A program made the position numbers and the translations under genes. From CAZPBO01 sp964584815 (GTDB lineage Bacteria > Planctomycetota > SKW154): 12,656 nt of DNA. The stretch spans positions 1-12,656 of the forward strand of contig CAZPBO010000060.1 in NCBI GenBank assembly GCA_964584815.1. Direction: 5' to 3'. Positions 1 through 8,157 of the stretch are shown one piece after another. Each line of letters begins with the position of its first letter. The first letter of the stretch is position 1. The notes below the pieces were generated by a model. It searched no databases. It was not told the DNA's origin and was given only the letters and a program-made list of their open reading frames with translations.

Positions 1-4
1 ACCG

Positions 5-2713
5 TCACTGTGGCAGTTGGGAAAGAGTGTTTTTCAGTTTTTCGCGTAGTTGTTCGGCTTCCTGCAGCGCAGAACGCTGTTTCTTAACCACGCTCTCAGG
101 CGCTTTGGATAAAAACTCCTTGTTTGCCAGCAGCCCTTCAAGACGGCTTATGCGTCTCTCCACCTCCTGCAGTTCTTTCTTAAGGCGTGCTTTTTCCTTG
201 TTGAAATCCACCAGTCCGCCAAGATGGACGAAAAGGGTGACATCTCCGCAGACGGCGGCGGCGCTCTCAGATGGACGCCCTAAACCCACCCCGCTTCTTA
301 AACCCTTTATCTGACCCGTAAGATAAAGAAAGTCTTTGTTGCGCTCAAACAGTTTGAGTGGGGTTTCGCTCTCTGCTGTTATTGTCACCTCAACTTCTGT
401 TTTTGCGTGGAGCGCAAAGCGTGACTTTATTTCGCGCACCGCACGCACAACCTCCATCAGTCGCCTTACCTGCTCCTCCGCCTCCTCATCAACAAGGTCC
501 TCCCGCGGTTGTGGCATAGGGGCAATCATCAGCATCGGCTCCTTTTCGGCGTAGATTTTCAGTTTGATTTTGGGCTTTCCCAAGTCTGCCGCCTCATACA
601 GCCTCCCCCACAGAAACTCCGTTATGAAGGGGCAGAAGGGATGCAGCAGGCGCAGGACCGCATCCGCAACGGCGAACATCACCTTGCGGGCAACATCTCC
701 GCTGTCATCCTCACCCCGCAGACGCGGTTTTATCAACTCCAGATACCAATCGCAGAACTCGTGCCATATGAAGTCATAGAGTGTCTTCAACGCCGGATTG
801 AGCAGATAACGCTGCATAAGGTCGTGGTAGCGCTCAACAATCCGCTGGAAGCGCGAGAGAATCCAGCGGTCTTCAAGACGCAGTTTTTCGGGGTCAACAT
901 CCAAATCAGCAAGCGAGGTCAGGTTTGTGACACAGAAGCGCATAGCGTTCCAGAGTTTGTTGCAGAAGTTCCTGCCCATCTCAAATTTTGTGGGGGAAAG
1001 TTTCAGGTCTTGTCCTTCAACGGTGAGCATGATGAGGGAGAAGCGGACGGCGTCGGCACCGTAGATTTCAATCATCTCAAGCGGGTCAATGCCGTTGCCG
1101 AGCGATTTGGACATTTTGCGTCCCAACTCATCAAGGATGGTGCCGTGTATGTAGACATCGTGGAAGGGGATTTGTTTAACGAACTGAAGGGCGGTCATAG
1201 CCATCCGCGCCACCCAGAAGAAGATTATCTCCCTTGCGGTGACCAGCACATTGGTGGGGTAGTATCGCTCAAAAAGTTTGCGCCCATCAGGACCGTCAAA
1301 TCTCGGCCATCCCATTGTGGAGAACGGCCATAATGCTGACGAAAACCAAGTGTCCAGCACATCTTCATCCTGACGGATGCTTTTTGAGGCGCATTTGGGG
1401 CAGTTTGACGGCTCATCTACTGCGGCAAAGACTTCTCCGCAGGAATCGCAGTAGAAAACAGGGATGCGGTGTCCCCACCAGAGTTGGCGCGATATGCACC
1501 AGTCGCGCACATTGTGAAGCCAGAACAGATAGAAATCCTTCCAGCGTTCAGGAAAGAAGCGCATCTTCCCCTCTTCCACGACCCTGATAGCCTTCTCCGC
1601 GAGTGGTTTCATCCGCACAAACCACTGCTCGCTTAGGAACGGCTCAATAACGGTGTTGCAGCGGTAGCAGCGACCTGGGGTGAGTTCGTAGTCTTCTGTT
1701 TTGGCAAGCAGCCCCTGCGTTTGCAGGTCATCAAGGACTTTTTGTCGGGCGGTGAAGCGGTCAAGCCCTGCGTATGGTCCTGCGTTTTCGTTGAGGGTGC
1801 CGTCTTCGTTTAGGATATTCACAAATGGGAGGTTATGTCGTTGTGCGATTTCAAAGTCGGTGGGGTCGTGTGCGGGTGTGACTTTGACGGCGCCTGTGCC
1901 GAATTCGGGGTCAACCGCTTCGTCGGCGATTATAGGAATGGGGCGCTCAAGCAGCGGCAGAACAACCTCCTTGCCGACAAGGTTTTTGTAGCGGGAATCG
2001 TCAGGATGGACGGCGACGGCGGTGTCGCCCAGCATCGTTTCGGGACGCGTGGTGGCGACCTCAACAAATCCGCCGCCATCCTTAAGCGGATAGCGCAGGA
2101 ACCAGAGTTTGCTCTTTTCGGTTTTGCGTTCCACCTCATCGTCGGAGAGAGCGGTGCGGCAGCGTGGACACCAGTTGACAAGGTATTTGCCGCGGTAGAT
2201 GAGGTCTTCTTTGAAGAGACGCACGAACGCCTCGCGAACCGCCCGCGAAAGACCCTCATCCATCGTGAACCGCTCACGCGTCCAGTCGCAGGAAACACCC
2301 AGACGCCGCAACTGCTCCACTATTATCCCGCCGAATTTCCGCTTCCACTCCCACACGCGCTCCAAGAAGCGCTCCCTGCCTATATCGCGCTTGGTTAGCC
2401 CCTCTTTCGCCAATTCCCTTTCCACCACATTCTCGGTCGCTATTGAGGCGTGGTCTGTGCCGGGTATCCAAAGCGTCGCCTTGCCGAGCATCCTGTGATA
2501 GCGGATGAGAACATCCTGAATGGTGTTGTTTAGGGCGTGTCCCATATGGAGTTCGCCCGTTATGTTGGGCGGCGGAATGACTATGCAGTAGTGCTCCACA
2601 TCTTTGGGGTCTTCGTCTGTTGGCGCGACAAAATAGCCTTCCTCTTCCCATTTTCTGTAGGTCTGCTCTTCATAAATGCTGAAGTTGTATCGTGAGGGTA
2701 GGGATTGAGCCAT
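5..2713 (-). CDS. valS: Valyl-tRNA synthetase (ValRS)
   Basis: Cytoplasmic class I aminoacyl-tRNA synthetase that joins valine to tRNA-Val and hydrolyses mischarged threonine. The 902-residue protein is a normal full length. The HIGH motif appears as HMGH (56-59) and KMSKS is at 533-537. The CP1 editing domain spans about 200-350, with TTRPETMLGD at 221-230. DVLDTWFSS is at 451-459, the anticodon-binding helical domain at about 615-765, and a C-terminal coiled-coil arm typical of ValRS at about 835-900. Four CxxC pairs (182/185, 349/352, 422/425, 438/441) suggest zinc binding, as in many ValRS and IleRS enzymes. The ATG at 2713 has AAAGGAG 8 bases upstream, and that site shares a base with the clpX stop codon, so valS is the last visible gene of the tig-clpP-clpX operon. 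Only 4 bases follow the stop, so its terminator or next gene cannot be seen. ValS rather than IleS or LeuS follows from the editing motif, the length and the coiled coil. Confidence 0.97.
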   Translation of the reverse strand: MAQSLPSRYNFSIYEEQTYRKWEEEGYFVAPTDEDPKDVEHYCIVIPPPNITGELHMGHALNNTIQDVLIRYHRMLGKATLWIPGTDHASIATENVVERELAKEGLTKRDIGRERFLERVWEWKRKFGGIIVEQLRRLGVSCDWTRERFTMDEGLSRAVREAFVRLFKEDLIYRGKYLVNWCPRCRTALSDDEVERKTEKSKLWFLRYPLKDGGGFVEVATTRPETMLGDTAVAVHPDDSRYKNLVGKEVVLPLLERPIPIIADEAVDPEFGTGAVKVTPAHDPTDFEIAQRHNLPFVNILNEDGTLNENAGPYAGLDRFTARQKVLDDLQTQGLLAKTEDYELTPGRCYRCNTVIEPFLSEQWFVRMKPLAEKAIRVVEEGKMRFFPERWKDFYLFWLHNVRDWCISRQLWWGHRIPVFYCDSCGEVFAAVDEPSNCPKCASKSIRQDEDVLDTWFSSALWPFSTMGWPRFDGPDGRKLFERYYPTNVLVTAREIIFFWVARMAMTALQFVKQIPFHDVYIHGTILDELGRKMSKSLGNGIDPLEMIEIYGADAVRFSLIMLTVEGQDLKLSPTKFEMGRNFCNKLWNAMRFCVTNLTSLADLDVDPEKLRLEDRWILSRFQRIVERYHDLMQRYLLNPALKTLYDFIWHEFCDWYLELIKPRLRGEDDSGDVARKVMFAVADAVLRLLHPFCPFITEFLWGRLYEAADLGKPKIKLKIYAEKEPMLMIAPMPQPREDLVDEEAEEQVRRLMEVVRAVREIKSRFALHAKTEVEVTITAESETPLKLFERNKDFLYLTGQIKGLRSGVGLGRPSESAAAVCGDVTLFVHLGGLVDFNKEKARLKKELQEVERRISRLEGLLANKEFLSKAPESVVKKQRSALQEAEQLREKLKNTLSQLPQ

Positions 2714-2727
2714 TTGCGAGTCTCCTT

Positions 2728-4017
2728 TTAAGCGGAGGAAGCGCGGCGTTTTTTGCGACGAGGTTTTGTTTTAACCATATCTTTTGTCAGCATTATAGGA
2801 GCGGGCGCCTCACCCAGCACAAACTCTTTTGTCACCACATATTTGACCACATCCTTTCTTGAAGGCATCTCATAGACGACATCCAGCAACAACTCTTCCA
2901 CGATGGCACGGAGTCCTCTTGCGCCGGTTCCCTTCTTCAACGCTTTCTTGGCTATCTCGTGCAGCGCCTCGTCTTCCACCTCCAGCGTCTTGCCTTCCAT
3001 CTCAAACATCTTCTTATACTGCTTTATTATAGCGTTTCTGGGCTCGGTCAAGATGCGCACAAGGTCGTTTTCATCAAGGTCATCCAGCGCCACAATCACA
3101 GGCACCCGTCCCACAAATTCGGGTATCATACCATATTGAATAAGGTCATCTTCAATGACATTTTGCATAATTTCGCCGTAGCGTTTCTTTTCGTCTTTTG
3201 CGGCGAAATCGCGCTTGAATCCCACCCCTGATTTGCCGATACGCTGGCTCACAATCTGCTCAAGTCCCACAAACGCCCCGCCGCATATGAACAGCACATG
3301 GGTTGTGTCAAAGGGGATGTATTGCTGTTCAGGGTGTTTTCTACCGCCTTGTGGTGGCACATTGGCGACAGTTCCTTCAAGCAACTTAAGGAGCGCCCGC
3401 TGCACACCCTCCCCCCCAACATCGCGGGTTATGGAAACATTGACAGGCGCTTTGGCTATTTTGTCCACCTCATCAAGGAAGATGATGCCCTGCTGAGCCC
3501 GTGGAAGGTCAAAGTCCGCAGCCTGCAGAAGGCGCAAGAGCAGGTTCTCCACATCCTCCCCCACATAGCCCGCCTCCGTCAAAGTGGTGGCATCGCCTAT
3601 GGCAAAAGGAACATGTAAGATACTGGCAAGGGTGCGGGCGAGCAGCGTTTTGCCGCAACCTGTTGGTCCCACAATAAGGATATTGGTTTTTTCTATCTCA
3701 ACATCGCGGGTGTCAAAGGATGATAAAAGCCTTTTGTAGTGGTTGTAGACAGCAACCGATAAGACCTTTTTTGCGCGTTCCTGCCCAATCACATATTGGT
3801 CAAGTTGTGCCTTGATTTCGGATGGAGTTGGGAGTTTGCCGCCGCGTAGGAACGACTCTGTCCGTCCGCGTTTTTTTTCATCCTGCACTATGGAGTAGAG
3901 CAACTCCACGCATTCGCTGCAGATGAATATGCCGTGTGGACCGGGGAGGAGGCGAACATTGGGGCTTGCCTGCCCGTTGCAGAAGGCGCATCTGGGAGGT
4001 TGCGTTGGCTTTTTCAT
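2728..4017 (-). CDS. clpX: ClpX, ATP-dependent unfoldase of ClpXP
   Basis: AAA+ hexameric unfoldase that recognises tagged or damaged proteins and threads them into ClpP. At 429 residues it is close to the family's usual length. The N-terminal zinc-binding domain has Cys10, Cys13, Cys33 and Cys36 (CX2C-X19-CX2C). Walker A is GPTGCGKT (117-124), the pore-1 loop GYVG (150-153), Walker B IIFLDEVDK (178-186), the RKH pore loop is near 226-228, and sensor 2 is GARGLR (365-370). A VGF tripeptide at 265-267 sits where the IGF loop that docks on ClpP is expected. The C-terminus is basic (KPRRKKRR). The ATG at 4017 is 3 bases after the clpP stop, and its AAAGGAG site (4024-4030) lies within the end of clpP, which suggests translational coupling and matched amounts of the two subunits. 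A run of seven G on the coding strand (about 3411-3417) encodes a conserved Gly-Gly and shows no frameshift. Confidence 0.98.
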   Translation of the reverse strand: MKKPTQPPRCAFCNGQASPNVRLLPGPHGIFICSECVELLYSIVQDEKKRGRTESFLRGGKLPTPSEIKAQLDQYVIGQERAKKVLSVAVYNHYKRLLSSFDTRDVEIEKTNILIVGPTGCGKTLLARTLASILHVPFAIGDATTLTEAGYVGEDVENLLLRLLQAADFDLPRAQQGIIFLDEVDKIAKAPVNVSITRDVGGEGVQRALLKLLEGTVANVPPQGGRKHPEQQYIPFDTTHVLFICGGAFVGLEQIVSQRIGKSGVGFKRDFAAKDEKKRYGEIMQNVIEDDLIQYGMIPEFVGRVPVIVALDDLDENDLVRILTEPRNAIIKQYKKMFEMEGKTLEVEDEALHEIAKKALKKGTGARGLRAIVEELLLDVVYEMPSRKDVVKYVVTKEFVLGEAPAPIMLTKDMVKTKPRRKKRRASSA

Positions 4018-4020
4018 CTT

Positions 4021-4626
4021 TCACTCCTTTATCGTCTCTATCACCTCATCCACAATGCCGTATTTGAGCGCTTCTTCAGGCGACATATAGAAGTCGCGTT
4101 CGGTGTCTTTCTCCACCCTTTCAAGGGGTTGTCCTGTCTCTTTGGCGATGATGGAGTTGAGAATCTTTTTAAGGCGCATAATCTCTTCAGCCTGTATATG
4201 TATGTCGGTAGCGGAGCCTTCGGCGCCGCCCCATGGTTGGTGCAGCATTATGCGGGCGTGTGGTAGGGAGTAGCGTTTCCCTTTGGCGCCTGCCGACAAA
4301 AGAAGCGCACCCATACTCGCGCACTGCCCTATGCAGCAGGTTGACACATCGCATTTCACATACTTCATCGTGTCGTATATCGCAAGACCCGCCGTCACCG
4401 AACCACCGGGTGTGTTCAGATACAGATATATGTCCTGTGTCTTGGACTCCATAGCCAGAAAGAGCATCTGGGCTATGACGGTGTTGGCAACGCGGTCGTC
4501 TATCGGCATTCCGATGAATATGATTCTGTCTTTTAGCAGACGGCTGAAGATGTCGTAGGAGCGTTCAAGGTTGCCTTCGCGCTCAATCACTATCGGCGTC
4601 AGTTGCGCCTGTGTCGGCTTCCTCAT
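4021..4626 (-). CDS. clpP: ClpP, serine protease subunit of ClpXP
   Basis: Self-compartmentalising serine peptidase that forms the degradation chamber fed by ClpX. From the ATG at 4626 the protein has 201 residues. The catalytic triad is Ser104 (in QCASMGA), His129 (in MLHQP) and Asp178 (in ERDFYM); the spacings of 25 and 49 residues equal those of E. coli ClpP. The oxyanion and substrate-binding segment NTPGGSVTAG is at 71-80. The frame stays open to another ATG at 4695, but the start at 4626 is preferred: TGAGGAGG (4633-4640) lies 6 bases upstream, and the ORF then begins a few residues before the conserved 'PIVIE...ERSYDIFSRLL' region. Any propeptide must be very short. The start lies inside tig, giving a 44-base overlap in a different frame. 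clpX follows directly. Identification is firm. Confidence 0.97.
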   Translation of the reverse strand: MRKPTQAQLTPIVIEREGNLERSYDIFSRLLKDRIIFIGMPIDDRVANTVIAQMLFLAMESKTQDIYLYLNTPGGSVTAGLAIYDTMKYVKCDVSTCCIGQCASMGALLLSAGAKGKRYSLPHARIMLHQPWGGAEGSATDIHIQAEEIMRLKKILNSIIAKETGQPLERVEKDTERDFYMSPEEALKYGIVDEVIETIKE

Positions 4627-5980
4627 CCTTTGCCTCCTCAGATATGGGCTTTGGTAATTCAATTTTCCACCTGTCGCCCTCGTAGGCGACCTCACTCTTT
4701 TCCCGCAGGAAGTGTTTCACCTTACTTTCCAGCAACTCAAACCGCAACTCACTCAACTGTCCTGCTTCAATCATCTGCTGTTTTAAGTCGGCTGCCGCTA
4801 TGTTGTTCGCCACGGCAAGGCGGCTTATCACATCGTTGACCTCGTCCTCTGTCACAAATATTTTTTCGGCTTTCGCTATGGCGTCAACAAGCAGTTGCCG
4901 CCTTAAACGGTTCTCCAACTCCTTATGCCGCTCCTTTCTGGCTTTCTCCACCTCCGCCGCCAACTCATCCTCGCCCATCTGGGGGTTGTCGGCTTTCAAC
5001 TTAACACGCAGATATTCTGCGAAGACCTCCGCCTTCTCCTTCAACAATTCTTGTGGCAAATCAACTTTAAGGTTTTCCTGAAGAGCCGCGAGAAGACGCT
5101 CTTCCATCTCCTCCTCCACCTTTATGCGACGGGTTACAAGGAGGCGTTCTTTTATTGCTTTGCGCATTTTCTCCATCGTTTCAAAGCCGAACGCTTTTGC
5201 CAACTCGTCGTTCACATCGGGATAGACGACGGCGCGGATTTCCTTTATTTTCACCACACAACGCGCCTTTTTGCCCGCGTTCTTCTTCTCCTCACCCGCC
5301 AACGGGGAATCCTCTGTCACTACGAACTCAAACTCCACCTCATCGCCGATTTTTTTGCCCTCAAGCAGTTTTGGCAACTCCTCAATATCAACACCAAAAA
5401 GTGTTTTCATCCCCACAGCGATGTAGCCGTGGTCTGTTTTGAACAGTTGTTCGCCGTCTGTGGTGGTAACAGACATAGAGACGACGAGGCGGTCATCAGG
5501 GTGCGTTTCTCTGTCGGTGACGGGAGTGAGTTGACCGCGGCTTTTACGCAAGCGCTCAATTTCGGCGTCCACCTCTTCTGCAGAAGGGGTCGGGTCAGGC
5601 GCTTTCACCTTTATCCCTTTATAGGAAGGTGGGGTCACCTTCGGCAGAACAAAAATTTCGGCTTGATATTGCAGTGATTTGCCGCGCTCAAACTCCACAT
5701 CACCTAACTTCGGCTCGCCCACAAGACGCAACTCATTCTCTTCCACCGCCTTCGTCAGCGTCTCCTCCACCACGGACGATTTCAAGTCCTCAACTATATC
5801 CTTTAGGTAAAGGCGCTCAATCAAGTGTCGTGGGGCGTGTCCTGGGCGGAACCCTTTAAGATGCGCCGTTTTTTGAAACTCGCGCAACTTCTCCTCAAGC
5901 CGCTTCTCCATCTCCTCTGCGGAGACCTCAACCTTCACCACCAGTTTGCAGGGTCCTGCTTCCTCAACTTCAATCGCCAT
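4583..5980 (-). CDS. tig: Trigger factor, ribosome-associated chaperone
   Basis: Chaperone that binds near the ribosomal exit tunnel and shields nascent chains. With the start at 5980 it has 465 residues. The N-terminal ribosome-binding domain (about 1-115) holds the signature GFRPGHAP at 43-50. An FKBP-like prolyl isomerase domain follows at about 150-245 ('DDRLVVSMSV' to 'KIGDEVEFEF'), then a highly charged helical C-terminal domain (about 250-450) and an acidic tail rich in Asp and Glu. The frame extends 20 codons further up to an ATG at 6040, but that would run through the likely promoter. The ATG at 5980 has GGGAGGAG 7 bases upstream, and its protein starts MAIEVEE, typical of the family. 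The gene heads the tig-clpP-clpX-valS cluster and overlaps clpP by 44 bases. Confidence 0.96.
   Translation of the reverse strand: MAIEVEEAGPCKLVVKVEVSAEEMEKRLEEKLREFQKTAHLKGFRPGHAPRHLIERLYLKDIVEDLKSSVVEETLTKAVEENELRLVGEPKLGDVEFERGKSLQYQAEIFVLPKVTPPSYKGIKVKAPDPTPSAEEVDAEIERLRKSRGQLTPVTDRETHPDDRLVVSMSVTTTDGEQLFKTDHGYIAVGMKTLFGVDIEELPKLLEGKKIGDEVEFEFVVTEDSPLAGEEKKNAGKKARCVVKIKEIRAVVYPDVNDELAKAFGFETMEKMRKAIKERLLVTRRIKVEEEMEERLLAALQENLKVDLPQELLKEKAEVFAEYLRVKLKADNPQMGEDELAAEVEKARKERHKELENRLRRQLLVDAIAKAEKIFVTEDEVNDVISRLAVANNIAAADLKQQMIEAGQLSELRFELLESKVKHFLREKSEVAYEGDRWKIELPKPISEEAKDEEADTGATDADSD
4633..4640 (-). promoter_or_regulatory. clpP ribosome binding site inside tig
   Basis: TGAGGAGG on the minus strand lies 6 bases before the ATG at 4626. 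It settles the choice between that start and the ATG at 4695. It falls within the tig reading frame, so ribosomes translating the end of tig pass over the clpP start. Confidence 0.8.
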
Positions 5981-5987
5981 CCTATAT

Positions 5988-5995
5988 CTCCTCCC
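5988..5995 (-). promoter_or_regulatory. tig ribosome binding site
   Basis: GGGAGGAG on the minus strand lies 7 bases before the ATG at 5980. It fixes the tig start and excludes the ATG at 6040, which lies at the -35 element of the proposed promoter. Confidence 0.8.
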
Positions 5996-6011
5996 TGCGT
6001 TTTGAGGAATA

Positions 6012-6040
6012 GTTATAGCCGAAAGAGGGCGCCTCGGCAA
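6012..6040 (-). promoter_or_regulatory. Likely sigma70-type promoter of tig-clpP-clpX-valS
   Basis: On the minus strand, TTGCCG (6035-6040, 4 of 6 matches to TTGACA) and TATAAC (6012-6017, 5 of 6 matches to TATAAT) are separated by exactly 17 bases. Transcription would start near 6005 and give a leader of about 25 bases that contains the tig ribosome binding site. It is the only gap of any size between lptG and tig. The spacer contains the inverted repeat GAGG-N3-CCTC (6025-6035), a possible operator. The promoter is inferred from sequence only. Confidence 0.65.
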
Positions 6041-6052
6041 GGATTTGTGGTT

Positions 6053-7084
6053 TCAAGTGTGAATAAGGTCAATGACGGATGCTCCCAGAGCCACAAAGAG
6101 CAAGTTCGGCGTCCACGCTGCCGTTACAGGGGACAGTTGCCCTCTTCCTCCCACCTCCCACAGGAACATTGTCAGTCCCAGATAGGCGAACGCCACAACA
6201 AGCGCCGCCGCCACGCCTCGCGCCACACCACGCCTACCCATCCACAGCGAAAACGGCACCCCGCAAACGCACAGAACAAACGGTGCAAAAAGCAGCGCTA
6301 TGTGTCCGTGAAACTGAACGCTTAAATGGTGCATCTGCGGGTAACGGCGTGAAAGACGGGCAAGAGAGAAAAGCGTTCGGGAGCGGGCATCCTTGTCCTG
6401 CGCCTCAAAATCAACAGGCTTAATCCCTGTCCTTAAGACAAGGCGTTTGAACCAGACAGGCTTGCCAAGCGGTCTGCCGTCTTCTCCGAAGCGCATAAGG
6501 GATGCTTTTTTCAGAACCAGACGCTGCGGCTCAAGATGCCCGCTTCTTGCGGTGTAGCGCTCACGCAGCCTGCCTTCTGCGTCAAAGCGCAGAACGCGGA
6601 TGTGGAGCATACTTCGCGTTGCGGGAAAATAGCGCACGCAGCGCACAAGCCCCAGCATATTGTCCCAGACCCCTACTCGTTTAAGCGACCTGTCGCGTCG
6701 CAGGCGCCTGACAACATCTTCGGCGTAACCGCCCGCCACCTCTCCCCCCAGAAACAGCACGACAGCCCCCACAAAACAGAGCCCGAACATCGGCGCAAAA
6801 AGACGGTATATCGGCACCCCCGCCGCTTTCAGCGCCACCGTCTCTTTATCCCGCTCCATCCTGAACCACACAAAAAGCACCGCAGCAAGCACCGCCAGCG
6901 GCACCACAAGCCATAACGACTGTGGCACCGCCGACACACCATACCGCAGAAGCCCCACAATCCCTTCCTCTTTTGTCACAACACCCACCCTGTGCAGCGC
7001 ATCCACCACCACAAACAGCAACACAAGCGCACCCAACGCCCCAAGAAACATCCGCATCATTCGCCAGAACACATGCACAAGCAT
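6053..7084 (-). CDS. lptG: LPS export permease LptG (YjgP/YjgQ family)
   Basis: Inner-membrane permease, second of the LptF/LptG pair, which with LptB2 extracts lipopolysaccharide from the inner membrane and passes it to the periplasmic bridge. The 343-residue protein has the family layout: three N-terminal membrane helices (about 11-29, 51-74, 96-114), a central beta-rich periplasmic domain (about 115-255) and three C-terminal helices (about 259-280, 286-309, 321-341). The segment ETVALKAAG (81-89) between helices 2 and 3 matches the cytoplasmic coupling helix that contacts LptB. The C-terminal 'AAWTPNLLFVALG' is typical of the family. The ATG at 7084 overlaps the stop of the preceding permease by one base (TAATG), implying translational coupling. 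Which of the pair is LptF and which LptG is judged from gene order and the C-terminal motif, so the symbols could be swapped. Confidence 0.85.
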   Translation of the reverse strand: MLVHVFWRMMRMFLGALGALVLLFVVVDALHRVGVVTKEEGIVGLLRYGVSAVPQSLWLVVPLAVLAAVLFVWFRMERDKETVALKAAGVPIYRLFAPMFGLCFVGAVVLFLGGEVAGGYAEDVVRRLRRDRSLKRVGVWDNMLGLVRCVRYFPATRSMLHIRVLRFDAEGRLRERYTARSGHLEPQRLVLKKASLMRFGEDGRPLGKPVWFKRLVLRTGIKPVDFEAQDKDARSRTLFSLARLSRRYPQMHHLSVQFHGHIALLFAPFVLCVCGVPFSLWMGRRGVARGVAAALVVAFAYLGLTMFLWEVGGRGQLSPVTAAWTPNLLFVALGASVIDLIHT

Positions 7085-8157
7085 TATCTGGGTCTCCTCG
7101 CAAACCGCAAAAGCAACACACCCAGTGCGATGTCAGCCACAACCAGAACCGCCATACCCTTCCACGCACCCGCCATCCCCGTTCTGCCCAAATGCATAAG
7201 TGTCATAACGGGGATGTAGAAGAGAACGGCGGTTGCAAACAGCGCTGCCACAGGTCCTGCCCGCATAAACAGTCGCCCCACACCCAACCCCAGAAACACC
7301 GCCACCACTGCACCGAAAGGCAAGCAAATTCTTGTCGCCGCTTCGGTCAGGTAGCGGGCGTGATACAGAGCCGCCCGTCTGTCCCCCTTCGCCGCTTTTT
7401 TTGCCGTCTCGTCCGCCAACTCAAGCGCCCGAATCAGACCCACCGTCTGTGGACGCTCCTTCTCCGCCAGCCGTAAAGGACGGCACACCACATAACGCTG
7501 GCACTCTATGTAGTCGGATGCTTCAACACCGCGCAGCCATATCCGCGCATCCCTCAACTCCAGAAAGACCATTTCCCCGTTCTGGCTCACCTCAATCCGT
7601 GCCTCCTTCGCCGTCGCCTCCACCTCATATCCTTTCGGCCACGCAAAAAGAACCACCCCTTTTGCCCGCCCGCCCCTATATTGGCGGCAGAATATCACCG
7701 CCTGAGGTATCTCAACGAGGCGGTTTTCTCCGTCGGCAACGCGCAGAATTTGGGCAGCCAGTGAGCGCATCATCGCCTCCCTGCGCCCTGACGCTGCAAC
7801 AACCACCGTCTCCTCCGCCACAAACATCAGCACAGCAAGCGCAACCCCCATCGCAAAAACGCCCCTGTATACGCGCTGCCACCCCACACCGCCCGCTTCA
7901 AGCGCCACCAACTCACCACCCGCCACAGCACGCGACACCTGCTGCGCCACACCCAAACCAATACCTGCAGGAACCACCATAACGCCACAGAAAACCAGAA
8001 ACCAAAGCGCCCCTTCCAGCAACTCCCCCGCACCCAGACCTTCCTGTAGCATCCTCACCCACCAGCCAAGCAGCATAAGGAGTGAAAAGCCCACCACCGC
8101 CAGCACCATACCCCGCAGAACGCCCGACAATGTGTGACGACTGTAGGCGTCAAACAT
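7084..8157 (-). CDS. lptF: LPS export permease LptF (YjgP/YjgQ family)
   Basis: First of the paired LptF/LptG inner-membrane permeases for lipopolysaccharide export. From the ATG at 8157 it has 357 residues, the usual family length. Predicted membrane helices lie at about 15-33, 47-70 and 98-120, then after a periplasmic domain (about 121-275) at 278-297, 302-324 and 331-351. GELVALEAGG (81-90) is the expected coupling helix between helices 2 and 3. The frame is open up to an ATG at 8265, deep inside tilS, which would add 36 residues with no family counterpart. The start at 8157 overlaps the tilS stop by 8 bases (ATGTTTGA) and begins MFDAYSR, like other members. Its ribosome binding site is modest: GAGG about 10 bases upstream. 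The protein is very rich in Val, Ala and Gly in its membrane segments. Confidence 0.85.
   Translation of the reverse strand: MFDAYSRHTLSGVLRGMVLAVVGFSLLMLLGWWVRMLQEGLGAGELLEGALWFLVFCGVMVVPAGIGLGVAQQVSRAVAGGELVALEAGGVGWQRVYRGVFAMGVALAVLMFVAEETVVVAASGRREAMMRSLAAQILRVADGENRLVEIPQAVIFCRQYRGGRAKGVVLFAWPKGYEVEATAKEARIEVSQNGEMVFLELRDARIWLRGVEASDYIECQRYVVCRPLRLAEKERPQTVGLIRALELADETAKKAAKGDRRAALYHARYLTEAATRICLPFGAVVAVFLGLGVGRLFMRAGPVAALFATAVLFYIPVMTLMHLGRTGMAGAWKGMAVLVVADIALGVLLLRFARRPR

Noticed and set aside
509..1333. A 274-codon plus-strand frame opposite valS
   Set aside because: It is a shadow of a complete, highly conserved valS and has no family resemblance.
3405..3420. A run of seven G in clpX as a possible frameshift site
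   Set aside because: The clpX frame is intact on both sides with conserved motifs, and the run encodes an expected Gly-Gly-Glu.
4925..5677. A 250-codon plus-strand frame opposite tig
   Set aside because: It mirrors the charged helical codons of trigger factor and carries no domain or ribosome binding site.
5981..6040. A longer trigger factor starting at the ATG at 6040
   Set aside because: The extra 20 codons have no family counterpart, cover the proposed promoter and lack the strong ribosome binding site found at 5980.
7332..7982. A 216-codon Pro/Ser-rich plus-strand frame opposite lptF
   Set aside because: Its proline and serine content is what the complement of Gly/Ala/Val-rich membrane codons gives; lptF is clearly the real gene.
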